Below are positions 29,743 through 38,421 of a stretch of DNA of 38,421 nucleotides, piece after piece. Origin of the DNA: Nitrococcus sp. (GTDB taxonomy: Bacteria; Pseudomonadota; Gammaproteobacteria; Nitrococcales; Nitrococcaceae); contig JAKDMQ010000006.1 of the NCBI GenBank assembly GCA_030452265.1, forward strand, positions 1 to 38,421, read 5' to 3'. A model generated the notes under the pieces. The model was not told the origin of the DNA. It searched no databases and worked only from the letters and a program-made list of their open reading frames with translations. The first letter of the stretch is position 1, and each line of letters opens with the position of its first letter. Position numbers and translations under genes: made by a program.

Positions 29743-30330
29743 GTGGCCTATATTGCACTGTCAACCCGGTGTGTTTGGATATCGCCTGAAGAAGGCCCGC
29801 GAATGGTTGAGATTGCGTGTGTGGAGATGCGCGATGGGGTGGCGACGGGAGAGAGCTTGCATCGCTACGTAAATCCCGGGGTGGGCGTCAGTGATGAGAT
29901 TCTGGGGGATGTGGGAATAAGCTCCGCTGAGCTCGCTGACAAGCCTCCATTCGCGGAATTGGGCCCATACGTGTGTGACTTTCTGCGCGGGCGGGCGGTG
30001 ATTGCCTATGATTTAGATCAGGTGTCGGTGCTGGAAAGAGAGTTCACGGCGCTGGTTGCGCGTTTGTTGCCGCCTTGGAAGAGCGGGAACTGGGATCTAG
30101 ACGCACAATGTAGCCTGCAGTCTCTGTCCATGTTGGCGAGATTGATCGAGGTGCCGGGTGAGGAGCTCGGGGAGATATGTGCGCATTATAATATTGAGCC
30201 ACCTCGGTCACCGGGGGCGCTGGATGAGGCAATGTGCGTTGGAGCCGTATATCCGGTTATGGAACCGGATATTCTGGCGTGGGAGCGGGAGTACGGTGAG
30301 GGGCTCATCACGACGAGTCTGGATGAGTAA
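29743..30330 (+). CDS. DnaQ-like exonuclease-fold protein lacking all catalytic residues
   Basis: A 195-residue protein starting with GTG and a strong AGGAGGTG ribosome site. Its whole length follows the E. coli DnaQ epsilon exonuclease pattern: MVEIACVEM, SLHRYVNPG, GISSAELADKPPFAEL, VIAYDLDQVSVLEREF, ELGEICAHYNIE and PGALDEAM...VY. The five catalytic positions are all altered: D12 to S7, E14 to R9, D103 to Q93, H162 to P157, D167 to E162 (E. coli then here). It should not cut DNA but probably keeps the fold, and the frame is intact, so it looks selected rather than decaying. It lies 384 bases after the Nxr/Nar operon on the same strand. Function unknown: a regulator, an adaptor or a nucleotide-binding protein are all possible. 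Confidence 0.6.
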   Translation: MAYIALSTRCVWISPEEGPRMVEIACVEMRDGVATGESLHRYVNPGVGVSDEILGDVGISSAELADKPPFAELGPYVCDFLRGRAVIAYDLDQVSVLEREFTALVARLLPPWKSGNWDLDAQCSLQSLSMLARLIEVPGEELGEICAHYNIEPPRSPGALDEAMCVGAVYPVMEPDILAWEREYGEGLITTSLDE

Positions 30331-30559
30331 GGCAGGCGGGTTAGGGTGATTTTGGTTTCACGATAAGAGCCTCTCACGCCGCCTATGGGCGGTGCGGTGT
30401 CGCTAGGAAAACGAGCGGCTGTTTGATGAGGTTTTGGCGCGAGCCGAGCCCTCGCCGCGAATGGCCTACGCTCGTGATCGTCGCCGCCAAGGCCGCTCGT
30501 GGCGGCAGTCGAGTTTAGGTGCTCTCCTTAGACGAGCTCTACTTCTCCTTGCCGGGGGC

Positions 30560-32497
30560 TCAGCGGTGGGCCCGGTCCACGACCAAGTGTTCCACCACCG
30601 ATGGGTCCGCCAGGGTGCTGGTATCGCCGAGATTGTCGACCTCGTTCATGGCGATCTTGCGCAGGATACGGCGCATGATCTTCCCCGAGCGAGTTTTGGG
30701 CAACGCCCCGGCCCACTGGATGACGTCGGGTTTTGCAATTGGGCCTATCTCCTTGCGTACCAGATCGATGAGTTCCCGGCGCAGTGGATCGGAAGGAGTG
30801 TTGTTCTTTACCAGGGTCACGTAGGCATAGACGCCTTGGCCCTTTATCGCGTGAGGGAAGCCCACCACGGCAGCCTCGGCGACAGCGGGGTGGAGCACCA
30901 GTGCGCTCTCGATTTCCGCGGTACCCATCCGGTGGCCGGATACGTTGAGGACATCATCGACACGGCCGGTGATCCAGTAGTAGCCGTCCTGATCGCGGCG
31001 CGCCCCATCACCCGTGAAGTACTTGCCGGGATATTGGGTGAGATAGGTGTTGAGAAAGCGTTCATGGTCGCCGTAGACGGTACGCATCATGCTGGGCCAG
31101 GGACGGGCTATGCACAGGTTGCCCTCGCCGGCTCCGTTCACTAGGTTACCCGCGGTATCGAGGAGCTGCGGCTCGACGCCGAAGAAGGGCAGGGTCGCGG
31201 ATCCCGGCTTGAGGTCGGTCGCGCCGGGCAAAGGCGAGATCATGATGGTACCTGTCTCGGTTTGCCACCATGTATCCACGATCGGGCAGCGAGTCTCGCC
31301 GACGACGCGATAGTACCACTCCCAGGCTTCAGGATTGATGGGCTCACCGACGGTGCCGAGCAGCCGCAGGCTGCGCCGGCTCGTCTGCTGGACCGGCTCG
31401 TTGCCCTCGCGCATGAGCGCGCGGATCGCCGTAGGCGCGGTATAGAAGATACTCACGCCATGTTTGTCGATGACCTGCCAGAAACGGGAAGCGTCCGGAT
31501 AGGTGGGCACGCCTTCAAAGATCAGAGTGGTCGCGCCATTGGCGAGCGGCCCGTAGACGATGTAGGAGTGCCCCGTTACCCAGCCGACATCGGCGGTACA
31601 CCAATAGACTTCGCGGTCATGGTAGTCGAAGACGTACTTATGCGTCATGGCCGCCTGTAGCAGGTATCCGCCGGTGGTATGGAGCACCCCTTTAGGTTTT
31701 CCGGTCGAGCCGGATGTATAGAGGATGTAGAAAGGATCTTCGGCGTCCATGGGCTCGGCCGGGCAGTCCGCGGAGGCCGCGCTGATTGCGTCGTGGTACC
31801 AGACGTCTCGTGCGTCGATCCAAGTAATATCCCCGCCCGTGCGCCGGACCACAAAGACCGTGGCGACGTTTGGGCATTCCTCGAGGGCGCGCTCGGCGTT
31901 TTCTTTCAGCGGTATGGGACGGCTGCCGCGTAGTCCTTCATCGGCGGTGATGAGGATGCGACAGTCGGAGTCGAGAATGCGATCGCGCAAGGCATGCGGC
32001 GAGAAACCGCCAAACACCGTTGAATGAACCGCGCCGATGCGGCTGCAGGCAAGCATGGTGACGGCGGCCTCCGGGATCATTGGCAGGTAGATGCACACCC
32101 GATCGCCTTTGCGTACGCCACGAGCCTTTAGTGCATTGGCGAATCGACAGACCTCTTCGTGCAGCTCACGGTAACTGATGCGCTTGTCCTGATCGGGCTC
32201 GTCTCCTTCCCAGATGATGGCGGTCTGATCGCCTCGGGTATTGAGGTGTCGATCTAGGCAGTTATAGCTTACGTTGAGCGTGCCCCCTTCGAACCAACGG
32301 ATATCGCCTTTGTCTAGGTCCGAGAAGTGGACGCGATTCCAGGGCTTGAACCAAGTGAGGAACGCCTCCGCTTGCTCAGCCCAGAAACCTTCCGGGTCGG
32401 TGATCGAGCGTTGGTACATCTGTTCGTATTGCTCCCGGTTCAACAGGGCATGCTCGGCGACGGTGGCCGGAACTGGATACAGTTTTGACTCGGGCAT
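30560..32497 (-). CDS. acs: Acetyl-CoA synthetase (AMP-forming)
   Basis: Acs makes acetyl-CoA from acetate, ATP and CoA through acetyl-AMP, allowing acetate scavenging. The start at 32497 ([13 protein letters not shown]) has AAGGAGG seven bases upstream; the track extension to 32566 is not conserved. Length is 645 residues (E. coli 652). The ATP loop is [15 protein letters not shown], the adenylation core has WWQTETG, and the hinge region reads [13 protein letters not shown]. Lys606 in TRSGKIMRR is the lysine that is acetylated to switch the enzyme off in E. coli (K609) and Salmonella. It converges with the DnaQ-like gene, 229 bases apart. Confidence 0.97.
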   Translation of the reverse strand: MPESKLYPVPATVAEHALLNREQYEQMYQRSITDPEGFWAEQAEAFLTWFKPWNRVHFSDLDKGDIRWFEGGTLNVSYNCLDRHLNTRGDQTAIIWEGDEPDQDKRISYRELHEEVCRFANALKARGVRKGDRVCIYLPMIPEAAVTMLACSRIGAVHSTVFGGFSPHALRDRILDSDCRILITADEGLRGSRPIPLKENAERALEECPNVATVFVVRRTGGDITWIDARDVWYHDAISAASADCPAEPMDAEDPFYILYTSGSTGKPKGVLHTTGGYLLQAAMTHKYVFDYHDREVYWCTADVGWVTGHSYIVYGPLANGATTLIFEGVPTYPDASRFWQVIDKHGVSIFYTAPTAIRALMREGNEPVQQTSRRSLRLLGTVGEPINPEAWEWYYRVVGETRCPIVDTWWQTETGTIMISPLPGATDLKPGSATLPFFGVEPQLLDTAGNLVNGAGEGNLCIARPWPSMMRTVYGDHERFLNTYLTQYPGKYFTGDGARRDQDGYYWITGRVDDVLNVSGHRMGTAEIESALVLHPAVAEAAVVGFPHAIKGQGVYAYVTLVKNNTPSDPLRRELIDLVRKEIGPIAKPDVIQWAGALPKTRSGKIMRRILRKIAMNEVDNLGDTSTLADPSVVEHLVVDRAHR

Positions 32498-32621
32498 GAT
32501 CGGCCTCCTTCGTATTGGCTGCCTGCGCGCTCGCATGCGTGATGGGTCTAAGCGTTTTCTCGTCAACCGATCGCACGCGGTAGCATGAGAGCATCGCTAG
32601 TACGTGGTCCGCTCGGTAATC

Positions 32622-32642
32622 CTGCTAATCCTAGCTTAGCAG
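32622..32642. repeat. Inverted repeat in the acs upstream region
   Basis: CTGCTAA and TTAGCAG form a perfect 7-bp stem with a 7-nt loop, about midway in the 250 bases between the cysZ stop and the acs start. Neither strand has a T-run. It is a candidate operator for acs or a weak end point for queF-cysZ. Confidence 0.35.
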
Positions 32643-32747
32643 AGGTACACTCAGTTCCTCGGGCGCGCTGAGACATCGATTAGAGCCGACGGAGCTTGGC
32701 GCGCTCGCCTGGGCGCGCGAGGCCGCGCCGATACGCTGGCCAAGGCT

Positions 32748-33515
32748 CTAGCGCTCCCCCTGCTCCAAGCGCAATAACGTTGCGCCGATTACCCCAGTGG
32801 GCATGGCGATAAGATTGGCCACGGGGATGAGTGTGATGGCGAGTAGGCCGGCGCCGAAGCCGAGGTGGAGCATGCGCCGGCCTCGGACGAGCCGGCGCTG
32901 CTCCTTGAAGGCGATGCCGCGGTTGCCAAGCGGGTAGTCCATGTACTCGAGCGCCATAATCCAGGCGCCGTAGAGCAGCCACAGCGGTGAGGTCAGCAGG
33001 TTCGCCACCGGCACGAAGAAAAGGATTAGCAACGGTGCGGCGAGCAGCACGAAATAGGCGATCTTGCGCAGCTCGTCGCGGATCGCGCCTAGGGCGTCCA
33101 CGAATAGCCCGCCGCCGGACGCCTCCCGCGGCAGACGGCCGGTCACCTGTGCCTCTACCCGGGCGGAGAGCATGCCGTTGAAGGGCGAGCCGATGAGATT
33201 CGCGACCGCGGTGAAGGTGTAAAACATCACCACGAAGGCCATCAGCAGGAACAGCGGCCAGAGCAGCCAACGCGCGGCGACGACCAGAAAATCCAATATC
33301 GCACCGAGCCAGCCCTCGACCCGGATCTCCGCGGGCTCGGGTACCAGGTAGTTCATTAGCGACTGCAGCCAGTCGGCCCCGATCCAGAACAGCCCGGCGA
33401 ATACCAGCACGTTGACCACCACGGGCAGCCACACGTAACGTCGTAGTCCCACGGTGTTCAGCATCCGAAGGCCGCGAGGGACATAGGTGGCGCCGCGTAA
33501 GAAGTCGCCGAGCAT
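32748..33515 (-). CDS. cysZ: Sulfate transporter CysZ (EI24/DUF540 family)
   Basis: CysZ is an inner-membrane sulfate permease supplying sulfate for cysteine synthesis. Length is 255 residues (E. coli 253). Four long hydrophobic stretches are visible: YVWLPVVVNVLVFAGLFWIG, the WLLWPLFLLMAFVVMFYTFTAVA region, FVLLAAPLLILFFVPVANLL, and GAGLLAITLIPVANLIAMP. The family's LIGSPFN motif and the ALEYMDYPLGNRG region are present. The start codon overlaps the queF stop (TGATG), so the two are co-translated even though their roles (sulfate uptake, queuosine) are unrelated. No other cys gene is in the window. Confidence 0.9.
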   Translation of the reverse strand: MLGDFLRGATYVPRGLRMLNTVGLRRYVWLPVVVNVLVFAGLFWIGADWLQSLMNYLVPEPAEIRVEGWLGAILDFLVVAARWLLWPLFLLMAFVVMFYTFTAVANLIGSPFNGMLSARVEAQVTGRLPREASGGGLFVDALGAIRDELRKIAYFVLLAAPLLILFFVPVANLLTSPLWLLYGAWIMALEYMDYPLGNRGIAFKEQRRLVRGRRMLHLGFGAGLLAITLIPVANLIAMPTGVIGATLLRLEQGER

Positions 33516-33910
33516 CAGGGCAGCTCCACTTGCGCGGCGGGCGCCCAGTCCGGCGCCCGATGTTCGGCCACCACACTGGTGTGGATGCCGCCGCGCACGT
33601 TAAATTGCGCTTTAACGCGAACGAAGCGCGGCGTCAGCGTTGCGACCAAGTCGTCGAGAATGCGGTTGGTCACCGCCTCATGGAAGGCGCCCTCGTCGCG
33701 GAACGACCAGAAATAAAGCTTGAGTGATTTGAGCTCCACGCAGTGTGCTGCCGGCACGTAGTCGATGATAATCGTAGCGAAGTCCGGCTGGCCGGTCACG
33801 GGGCACAAGCAGGTGAATTCCGGTACCCGGATGTGCAGCGTGTAGTCGCGTTCCGGTTTCGGGTTGGGGAAGGTCACCAGAGACTTGGTCGGTTGTGTGG
33901 TCATGGCCAT
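33515..33910 (-). CDS. queF: NADPH-dependent 7-cyano-7-deazaguanine reductase (short QueF)
   Basis: QueF reduces the nitrile preQ0 to the amine preQ1, a step in queuosine tRNA modification. This is the short, unimodular form: 131 residues, not the roughly 280 of E. coli. The nucleophilic cysteine is C36 in [12 protein letters not shown] and the proton donor is D43 in the same motif. The family signature [16 protein letters not shown] follows, including the substrate-binding glutamate E59. ATG at 33910 or 33904 are both possible; neither has a clear ribosome site. It is coupled to cysZ by a one-base overlap and is divergent from smc. Confidence 0.96.
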   Translation of the reverse strand: MAMTTQPTKSLVTFPNPKPERDYTLHIRVPEFTCLCPVTGQPDFATIIIDYVPAAHCVELKSLKLYFWSFRDEGAFHEAVTNRILDDLVATLTPRFVRVKAQFNVRGGIHTSVVAEHRAPDWAPAAQVELP

Positions 33911-34118
33911 GCGCTGAGCGTGAGGCAGTGAACGGGAATGATTTTAGCTCTCGTCCGTCGGTTTCGCTACCGGGGTGGATTTGCCTGCAAGGCGTGGGGC
34001 GTTATCGTATGTGGTCGTTGGCTGTTCCAAAGGCGCAAGGCGAACGGGGCCGGAGTGGACATGAGCCGGGAGAGAGCCGCCTCGGCCTTTACAATGAGCT
34101 CGATAATCCGCAAAGACC

Positions 34119-37100
34119 ATGCATCTAACTAAAATCAAGCTCGCGGGCTTCAAGTCCTTCGTCGAGCCGACGACCATTTCCTTGCCAGGTGCGATCATTG
34201 GCATCGTGGGCCCCAACGGCTGCGGCAAGTCCAATATCATCGATGCCGTGCGCTGGGTCATGGGCGAGAGCTCGGCGAAGTATCTGCGCGGCGAGTCTAT
34301 GGTGGATGTCATCTTCAATGGCACCGATTCTCGCAAGGCGGTGAGCGTGGCTTTCATCGAGCTCGTTTTTGACAATGTGGATGCCGCGGTCGGTGGTAAG
34401 TATGCGGCTTACAGCGAGATCTCGGTGCGTCGCCAGGTCAATCGCGACGGACAATCGACCTATTATTTCAACGGTACCCGCTGCCGGCGTCGGGATATCA
34501 CCGATGTCTTTCTCGGTACTGGCCTTGGGCCGCGCAGTTATTCCCTCATCGAACAAAGTATGATCGCCCGCATTATCGAGGCACGTCCGGAAGAGCTTCG
34601 GGCGCATCTGGAGGAGGCAGCCGGGGTCTCGCTCTACAGAGAGCGGCGCAAGGAGACCGAGCGCCGGATGCTCGATACCGGGGAGAACCTGGCGCGCTTA
34701 GATGATATGCGCGGCGAGCTCGCGCGTCAGCTCGGCAAGCTCAAACGTCAGGCGCAGGCAGCCGAGCGCTACCGGGCTTTGAAGAGCAAGCTGCGCGAAT
34801 GCCAGGCACATCTGCATGCGCTCAAGCTGAAGATGCTCGATAGTGAGCGCCAGCGCGTGCGCCACGAGACGGCGGTGCACGAGGACAATCTCGCCTCGCA
34901 GCTTGCTCAGCAGGGCGGGTTGGAGCGTAAGATCGAAGATCAGCGCGGCGCTTGCGCGCAGCGCAACGAGCGGGTCAATGACGTTCACGCTCGCTGTTAT
35001 GCGATTGGCAGCGAGATTGCCCGAGTCGAGCAGCAGATACAGCACCGTCGAGAGCTGTGTGAGACGAGCCGACGAGAGCTGGCGCGAACGCGTGAGGCGC
35101 TGCTCGAAATCGAGCGCAACGTCGATCAGGATCGGGATAAGCAAATGCAGCTACAATCGCGGGCCCAGGAGCTGGCGCTGGCGATTGCGGAGGCGTTTGC
35201 GGCCGAGACGGCGGCACGCGAGGTGGTCGAATCGAAGCAGGGCCAAATCGAGCAGTGGCGCGGGTGCTGGGAGCGGTTAACCGATGAGGCCGCGCAGCCG
35301 GTGCGGATTGTCCAGGTCGAGCGTGCCCGCATCGAGCAGCTCGAGCAGCGCGCGCGCGAGCGCGGCGAGCGCGGCGAGCGGTTGCGCGAGGAAAGCGAGC
35401 GGCTGATTCGCGAGAACCCGCAATCGGAGTTAGAACAGCGCATCGAGCGCGAGCAGGCGTTGCTCGATGAGGTCGCTCGGCTGCGGGAACGTCACCGGGA
35501 GCAACAGACCCGGCTCGGTGAGCTGCGCGAGCGGATAAGCCAATTGACCGATGGGGTGGATGAAATGCGCTCCGTACTGCATCGGGATCAGGCACGGCTC
35601 ACCTCGCTGGAGACGATCCAGCAAGCAGCCTTGGGCGAGGATGAAACGGTCAGGGCCTGGCTCGATGGTGTAGGGCTCGATGGCGAGCATCGGTTGTCGC
35701 AGTCGCTTGATGTCGAGCGTGGATGGGAGCATGCGCTGGAGACGGTGCTCGGCTGCGCGCTGCACGCCTTCGTGACGGAAAGTGCCGGCGGCGCGGGCGG
35801 CGAGCCGCTAAGTCCGCTCGGTACAGGGACCGTGATGCTGTTCAGCCCATGTTCTGGCTCAACGCCCGCGCGCCCGAAGCTCGGCCTTGCTCCGGCGCTG
35901 CGCGACAAGGTGAGCGCCCCCTGGGCCCTGGATGATCTGCTCGGTCATGTTTACTGCGTCGATGACCTTGCCGCGGCCCGCACCCTCGCCGTTGCCCTCG
36001 ATACGCATGAATCCGTCGTTACGCCCGAGGGTGTCTGGCTGGGCCGGCGCTGGGCTCGGGTGTATGGCGCCAATAGCCCCACGGCCGGCGTTCTCGCTCG
36101 CGAGCGGGAGATTGAGACGCTGCGTGCCGGCGTGGCTGCCAGGCGGCAGCGTTTGGCGGCCTTGCAGTCCGAACAGGGAAGCTTGCGCTCGGATTTGGCG
36201 GAGGCAGAGCCAGTTTTTGATGCGCTGCGCGAGGAGTTGGCCGATCGGCAGCGGGAGCTTGCAAGCGTACGTGCCCGCATAGATAGCCTGCGCGAGCGCC
36301 AGGATGAAATTGGCCAGCGGCGCCTGAAGATCGATCGGGAGCTCTTAGAGATTGCCGCGGCAAGTGAGGACACCGCCCAGGCCGTTTCTAGCGCGCGCGA
36401 AGGGCTGCAGGAGGCGTTGGCGCGTGGCGAGGCACTCGATCGCGAGCGCGCGTGCTACAAGGAAGAGGGGCAAGCTTTGCAGGTGCAGCTTGCAGCCGCG
36501 CAAGTGCGGTTCAAGGAGGCGCAGGCGCACCACCATGAGCTGAGCTTGCAGGAAAAGAGCGTCGCTACGGCGCGCGCGGCACTGGAGGAGTCCGTCGATC
36601 GGTTCGGTGAGCAGCGCCAGCGGCTTTTAACCCGCAATGCAGAGCTCGAGGCGCAATTAGCGCAGCTCGATGCCCCCGAGGGCGGCCTCGAGCTAGAACG
36701 CCGGCGTCTCGTGGATGAGCGGGCAACGATTGAGGAACGGCTGGCGCAGGCACGCCGCGAGCTTAGCGAATCCGAGCAGGCTCTGCGAGCGCTCGAGCCC
36801 CAGCGCGCGGAGAACGCTCAGCGAGTGCTGGAGCTGCGTGAAGCGCTGGAATCGGCCCGGCTGCGCGAGCACGAGCTGAGAATTCGGCTGCAGACCCAAC
36901 TGGAGCAGCTTGCGGAGCTGGGTTACGAGCTGGAGGCGCTGAGCGCCGGATTGGATCCCGAGCTTACCGAATCCGCTTGCGCTCAGGAGCTCAACCGCCT
37001 GCAGGAACAAATTAGCCGGCTCGAGCCCGTCAATCTGGCGGCTATCGGCGAGTGTTTGGATTTGGAGCAACGCAAGAGCTACCTCGACGCACAGCATGAC

Positions 37101-37634
37101 GATCTCAGCGCGGCTCTGAGCACTTTGGAGCGCGCCATCCGCCGCATCGATCAGGAAACACGGCAGCGCTTCAAGGAGACCTTCGAGCAGGTCGATCGAC
37201 GCCTGGGCGAGCTCTTCCCGCGCCTTTTTGGCGGCGGGCAGGCTCATCTCGAGCTCAGCGGTGAGGATCTGCTCGAGGGGGCGATTGCCATCATGGCCCG
37301 GCCGCCGGGCAAGAAGATCACCAGCCTGCATCTGCTCTCGAGCGGTGAGAAGGCGCTGACCGCGGTTTCCCTAGTCTTCGCCTTGTTTGAGCTCAATCCG
37401 GCGCCGTTTTGTATGCTCGATGAGGTGGATGCGCCGCTCGATGAGGCCAATGTGGGTCGCTTCTGCGACATGCTCCAGGAGCAAAGCGCGCGGGTACAAT
37501 TCATCATCATCACCCATAACAAAACCACCATGCAGGCGGCTAGCCACCTTCTCGGTATTACCATGAACGAGCCTGGAGTCTCTCGGCTGGTGGCGGTGGA
37601 TTTGACACGAGCGGCTGAACTGACGGCCGTTTGA
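34119..37634 (+). CDS. smc: Chromosome segregation protein SMC
   Basis: SMC forms the ring-shaped ATPase of condensin with ScpA and ScpB, organising the chromosome. Length is 1171 residues, normal for the family. Walker A GPNGCGKSN is at 31-39. A long coiled coil rich in E, R, Q, A and L follows to about 510, then the hinge at about 510-660, then a second coiled coil. The C-terminal head carries the LSSGEKALTA signature and the Walker B stretch FCMLDEVDAPLDE. The start MHLTKIKLAGFKSF matches the family, though no strong ribosome site is seen. Having smc rather than mukB supports a gammaproteobacterium outside the enteric group. zipA follows, as is common there. Confidence 0.97.
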   Translation: MHLTKIKLAGFKSFVEPTTISLPGAIIGIVGPNGCGKSNIIDAVRWVMGESSAKYLRGESMVDVIFNGTDSRKAVSVAFIELVFDNVDAAVGGKYAAYSEISVRRQVNRDGQSTYYFNGTRCRRRDITDVFLGTGLGPRSYSLIEQSMIARIIEARPEELRAHLEEAAGVSLYRERRKETERRMLDTGENLARLDDMRGELARQLGKLKRQAQAAERYRALKSKLRECQAHLHALKLKMLDSERQRVRHETAVHEDNLASQLAQQGGLERKIEDQRGACAQRNERVNDVHARCYAIGSEIARVEQQIQHRRELCETSRRELARTREALLEIERNVDQDRDKQMQLQSRAQELALAIAEAFAAETAAREVVESKQGQIEQWRGCWERLTDEAAQPVRIVQVERARIEQLEQRARERGERGERLREESERLIRENPQSELEQRIEREQALLDEVARLRERHREQQTRLGELRERISQLTDGVDEMRSVLHRDQARLTSLETIQQAALGEDETVRAWLDGVGLDGEHRLSQSLDVERGWEHALETVLGCALHAFVTESAGGAGGEPLSPLGTGTVMLFSPCSGSTPARPKLGLAPALRDKVSAPWALDDLLGHVYCVDDLAAARTLAVALDTHESVVTPEGVWLGRRWARVYGANSPTAGVLAREREIETLRAGVAARRQRLAALQSEQGSLRSDLAEAEPVFDALREELADRQRELASVRARIDSLRERQDEIGQRRLKIDRELLEIAAASEDTAQAVSSAREGLQEALARGEALDRERACYKEEGQALQVQLAAAQVRFKEAQAHHHELSLQEKSVATARAALEESVDRFGEQRQRLLTRNAELEAQLAQLDAPEGGLELERRRLVDERATIEERLAQARRELSESEQALRALEPQRAENAQRVLELREALESARLREHELRIRLQTQLEQLAELGYELEALSAGLDPELTESACAQELNRLQEQISRLEPVNLAAIGECLDLEQRKSYLDAQHDDLSAALSTLERAIRRIDQETRQRFKETFEQVDRRLGELFPRLFGGGQAHLELSGEDLLEGAIAIMARPPGKKITSLHLLSSGEKALTAVSLVFALFELNPAPFCMLDEVDAPLDEANVGRFCDMLQEQSARVQFIIITHNKTTMQAASHLLGITMNEPGVSRLVAVDLTRAAELTAV

Positions 37635-37755
37635 GGCCCTAGGGGTTGAGCTTCGCCTGCGCCGGGTGCAGTCTGTAAAGTTTCACGGGGGTGCCTAGCC
37701 GTTGAGGTTATCTCCCAAGAAATGGAATTATCGTTTCCTCGGAACGCCTGGCCGT

Positions 37756-37777
37756 CGGCGGCGGCGGCGGCGGCGGC
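37756..37777 (+). repeat. (CGG)7 trinucleotide tract upstream of zipA
   Basis: Seven uninterrupted CGG triplets plus one C lie in the 179-base smc-zipA gap, ending 36 bases before the zipA start. It is outside any coding frame I can support. Confidence 0.8.
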
Positions 37778-37813
37778 TTAGGATGCTAAGGTTAAGGTCA
37801 CCGGGACGTATGC

Positions 37814-38421
37814 ATGGAAGAGCTTCGCTGGCTATTGCTGATTTTGGGTCTGCTGGTCATCGTGCTGGTATATGGTTACGGACGCGTCCAGCAATGGCGC
37901 AATGAGGGGCCGCCTTGGCGGCGCCGGCGTTCGGGGCCGGAGCCCTTCGCCGAAGATTTGCTCCTGAACGAGGATGTCGAGGAGTCGCTCAGCGAGCTGG
38001 ACTCTTTGATTAGCGAGCGCCAGGAGGAGCTTCGTGGAGTGCATCCGCTGGGCGAAGCCACGCCGGCAGATGAGCGCAGTGCGGCGGCTACGAATCGCCT
38101 CAACGAAGACGTGGACGTGCCTGCACAGCCGGGTAGCCAACGATCTGAACGCCGGGAAGGTCGGTTGGCGGCGTTGCTTGGCAGCCGTGGCAGAAATCCG
38201 CGGCCGGACCGCGAGCCGCAGGGTCATCCAAAGAGCCCGGACGAGGAGAAAATCGTCGTAATCAATCTAGTCGCGGTAGCGGAGGGCGATTACTTTTCGG
38301 GGCCGGAGCTGGTGCAGGCGCTGGAGGCGGCCGGCATGCACTTCGGTGAGCACAATATCTTCCACCGTTTGCTGGATACGCCGAGCGATCCCAGCACCCT
38401 TTTCAGCGCCGCCAACATTCT
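37814..38421 (+). CDS. zipA: Cell division protein ZipA (3' end outside window)
   Basis: ZipA tethers FtsZ to the inner membrane at the division site. The frame starting at 37814 stays open to the window edge (202 codons), so the gene is cut off at the right end and is missing from the ORF track. MEELRWLLLILGLLVIVLVYGYG is the N-terminal membrane anchor with a tiny periplasmic head. A charged, proline-containing linker follows at about 25-140. The FtsZ-binding domain then begins (EKIVVINLVAV, ELVQALEAAGMHFGEHNIFHR, TLFSAANI), matching E. coli ZipA. Placement after smc is normal. About 70-90 residues are probably missing. Confidence 0.93.
   Translation, partial: MEELRWLLLILGLLVIVLVYGYGRVQQWRNEGPPWRRRRSGPEPFAEDLLLNEDVEESLSELDSLISERQEELRGVHPLGEATPADERSAAATNRLNEDVDVPAQPGSQRSERREGRLAALLGSRGRNPRPDREPQGHPKSPDEEKIVVINLVAVAEGDYFSGPELVQALEAAGMHFGEHNIFHRLLDTPSDPSTLFSAANI

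Noticed and set aside
30434-31144. 236-codon plus-strand ORF inside acs
   Set aside because: It is antisense to a clearly identified acetyl-CoA synthetase and shows no domain or ribosome site.
32680-33576. 298-codon minus-strand ORF in another frame over cysZ
   Set aside because: The overlapping cysZ frame has membrane helices and family motifs; this one is arginine-rich with none.

Overview
The window looks like chromosomal DNA of a gammaproteobacterium, GC-rich by eye. The order tig-clpP-clpX-lon-hup-(tRNA-Val, tRNA-Asp)-ppiD is the usual one for that class, and smc-zipA, FadD, ZipA and the short QueF and group-2 Mdh types agree. Most genes are housekeeping. I see no transposase, integrase, prophage or CRISPR array.

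Layout. 1-4.2 kb: the 3' end of a SAM hydroxide adenosyltransferase gene, malate dehydrogenase, and uvrA on the minus strand. 4.2-9.7 kb: a small coiled-coil/membrane protein, a minus-strand operon fadD-SDR-AspH/LpxO-like hydroxylase, and a divergent zinc alcohol dehydrogenase. 9.8-18.9 kb: tRNA-Leu, then trigger factor, ClpP, ClpX, Lon, HU, two tRNAs and PpiD. clpX and lon each have a heat-shock (sigma-32) type promoter candidate with the same 14-nt spacer. 19-21.3 kb: fabI (minus) and der (plus). 21.6-29.4 kb: a five-gene respiratory operon made of a membrane-anchored diheme cytochrome c and NarG/NxrA, NarH/NxrB, NarJ/NxrJ and NarI/NxrI homologues. 29.7-30.3 kb: a protein with DnaQ exonuclease-like sequence in which every catalytic position is changed. 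30.5-38.4 kb: acs, cysZ, queF (minus), then smc and the start of zipA.

The most notable region is 21.4-30.3 kb. The molybdoenzyme has all expected cofactor residues and no Tat signal, so it should face the cytoplasm. A c-type cytochrome gene leading the operon is reported for the cytoplasm-facing nitrite oxidoreductase (NXR) of Nitrobacter-type nitrite oxidisers, but also for Thermus-type narC-narGHJI nitrate reductases. I favour NXR in a Nitrococcus-like or phototrophic gammaproteobacterium. This is inference, and sequence reading alone cannot decide direction. If it is NXR, electrons would pass from nitrite at the cytoplasmic NxrA through the NxrB iron-sulfur clusters and the NxrI b-hemes to the periplasmic cytochrome c. 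The operon's junctions are punctuated by strong perfect hairpins, and its downstream flank holds a composite stem-loop and then the inactive DnaQ-like gene. That gene is the best candidate for something undescribed.
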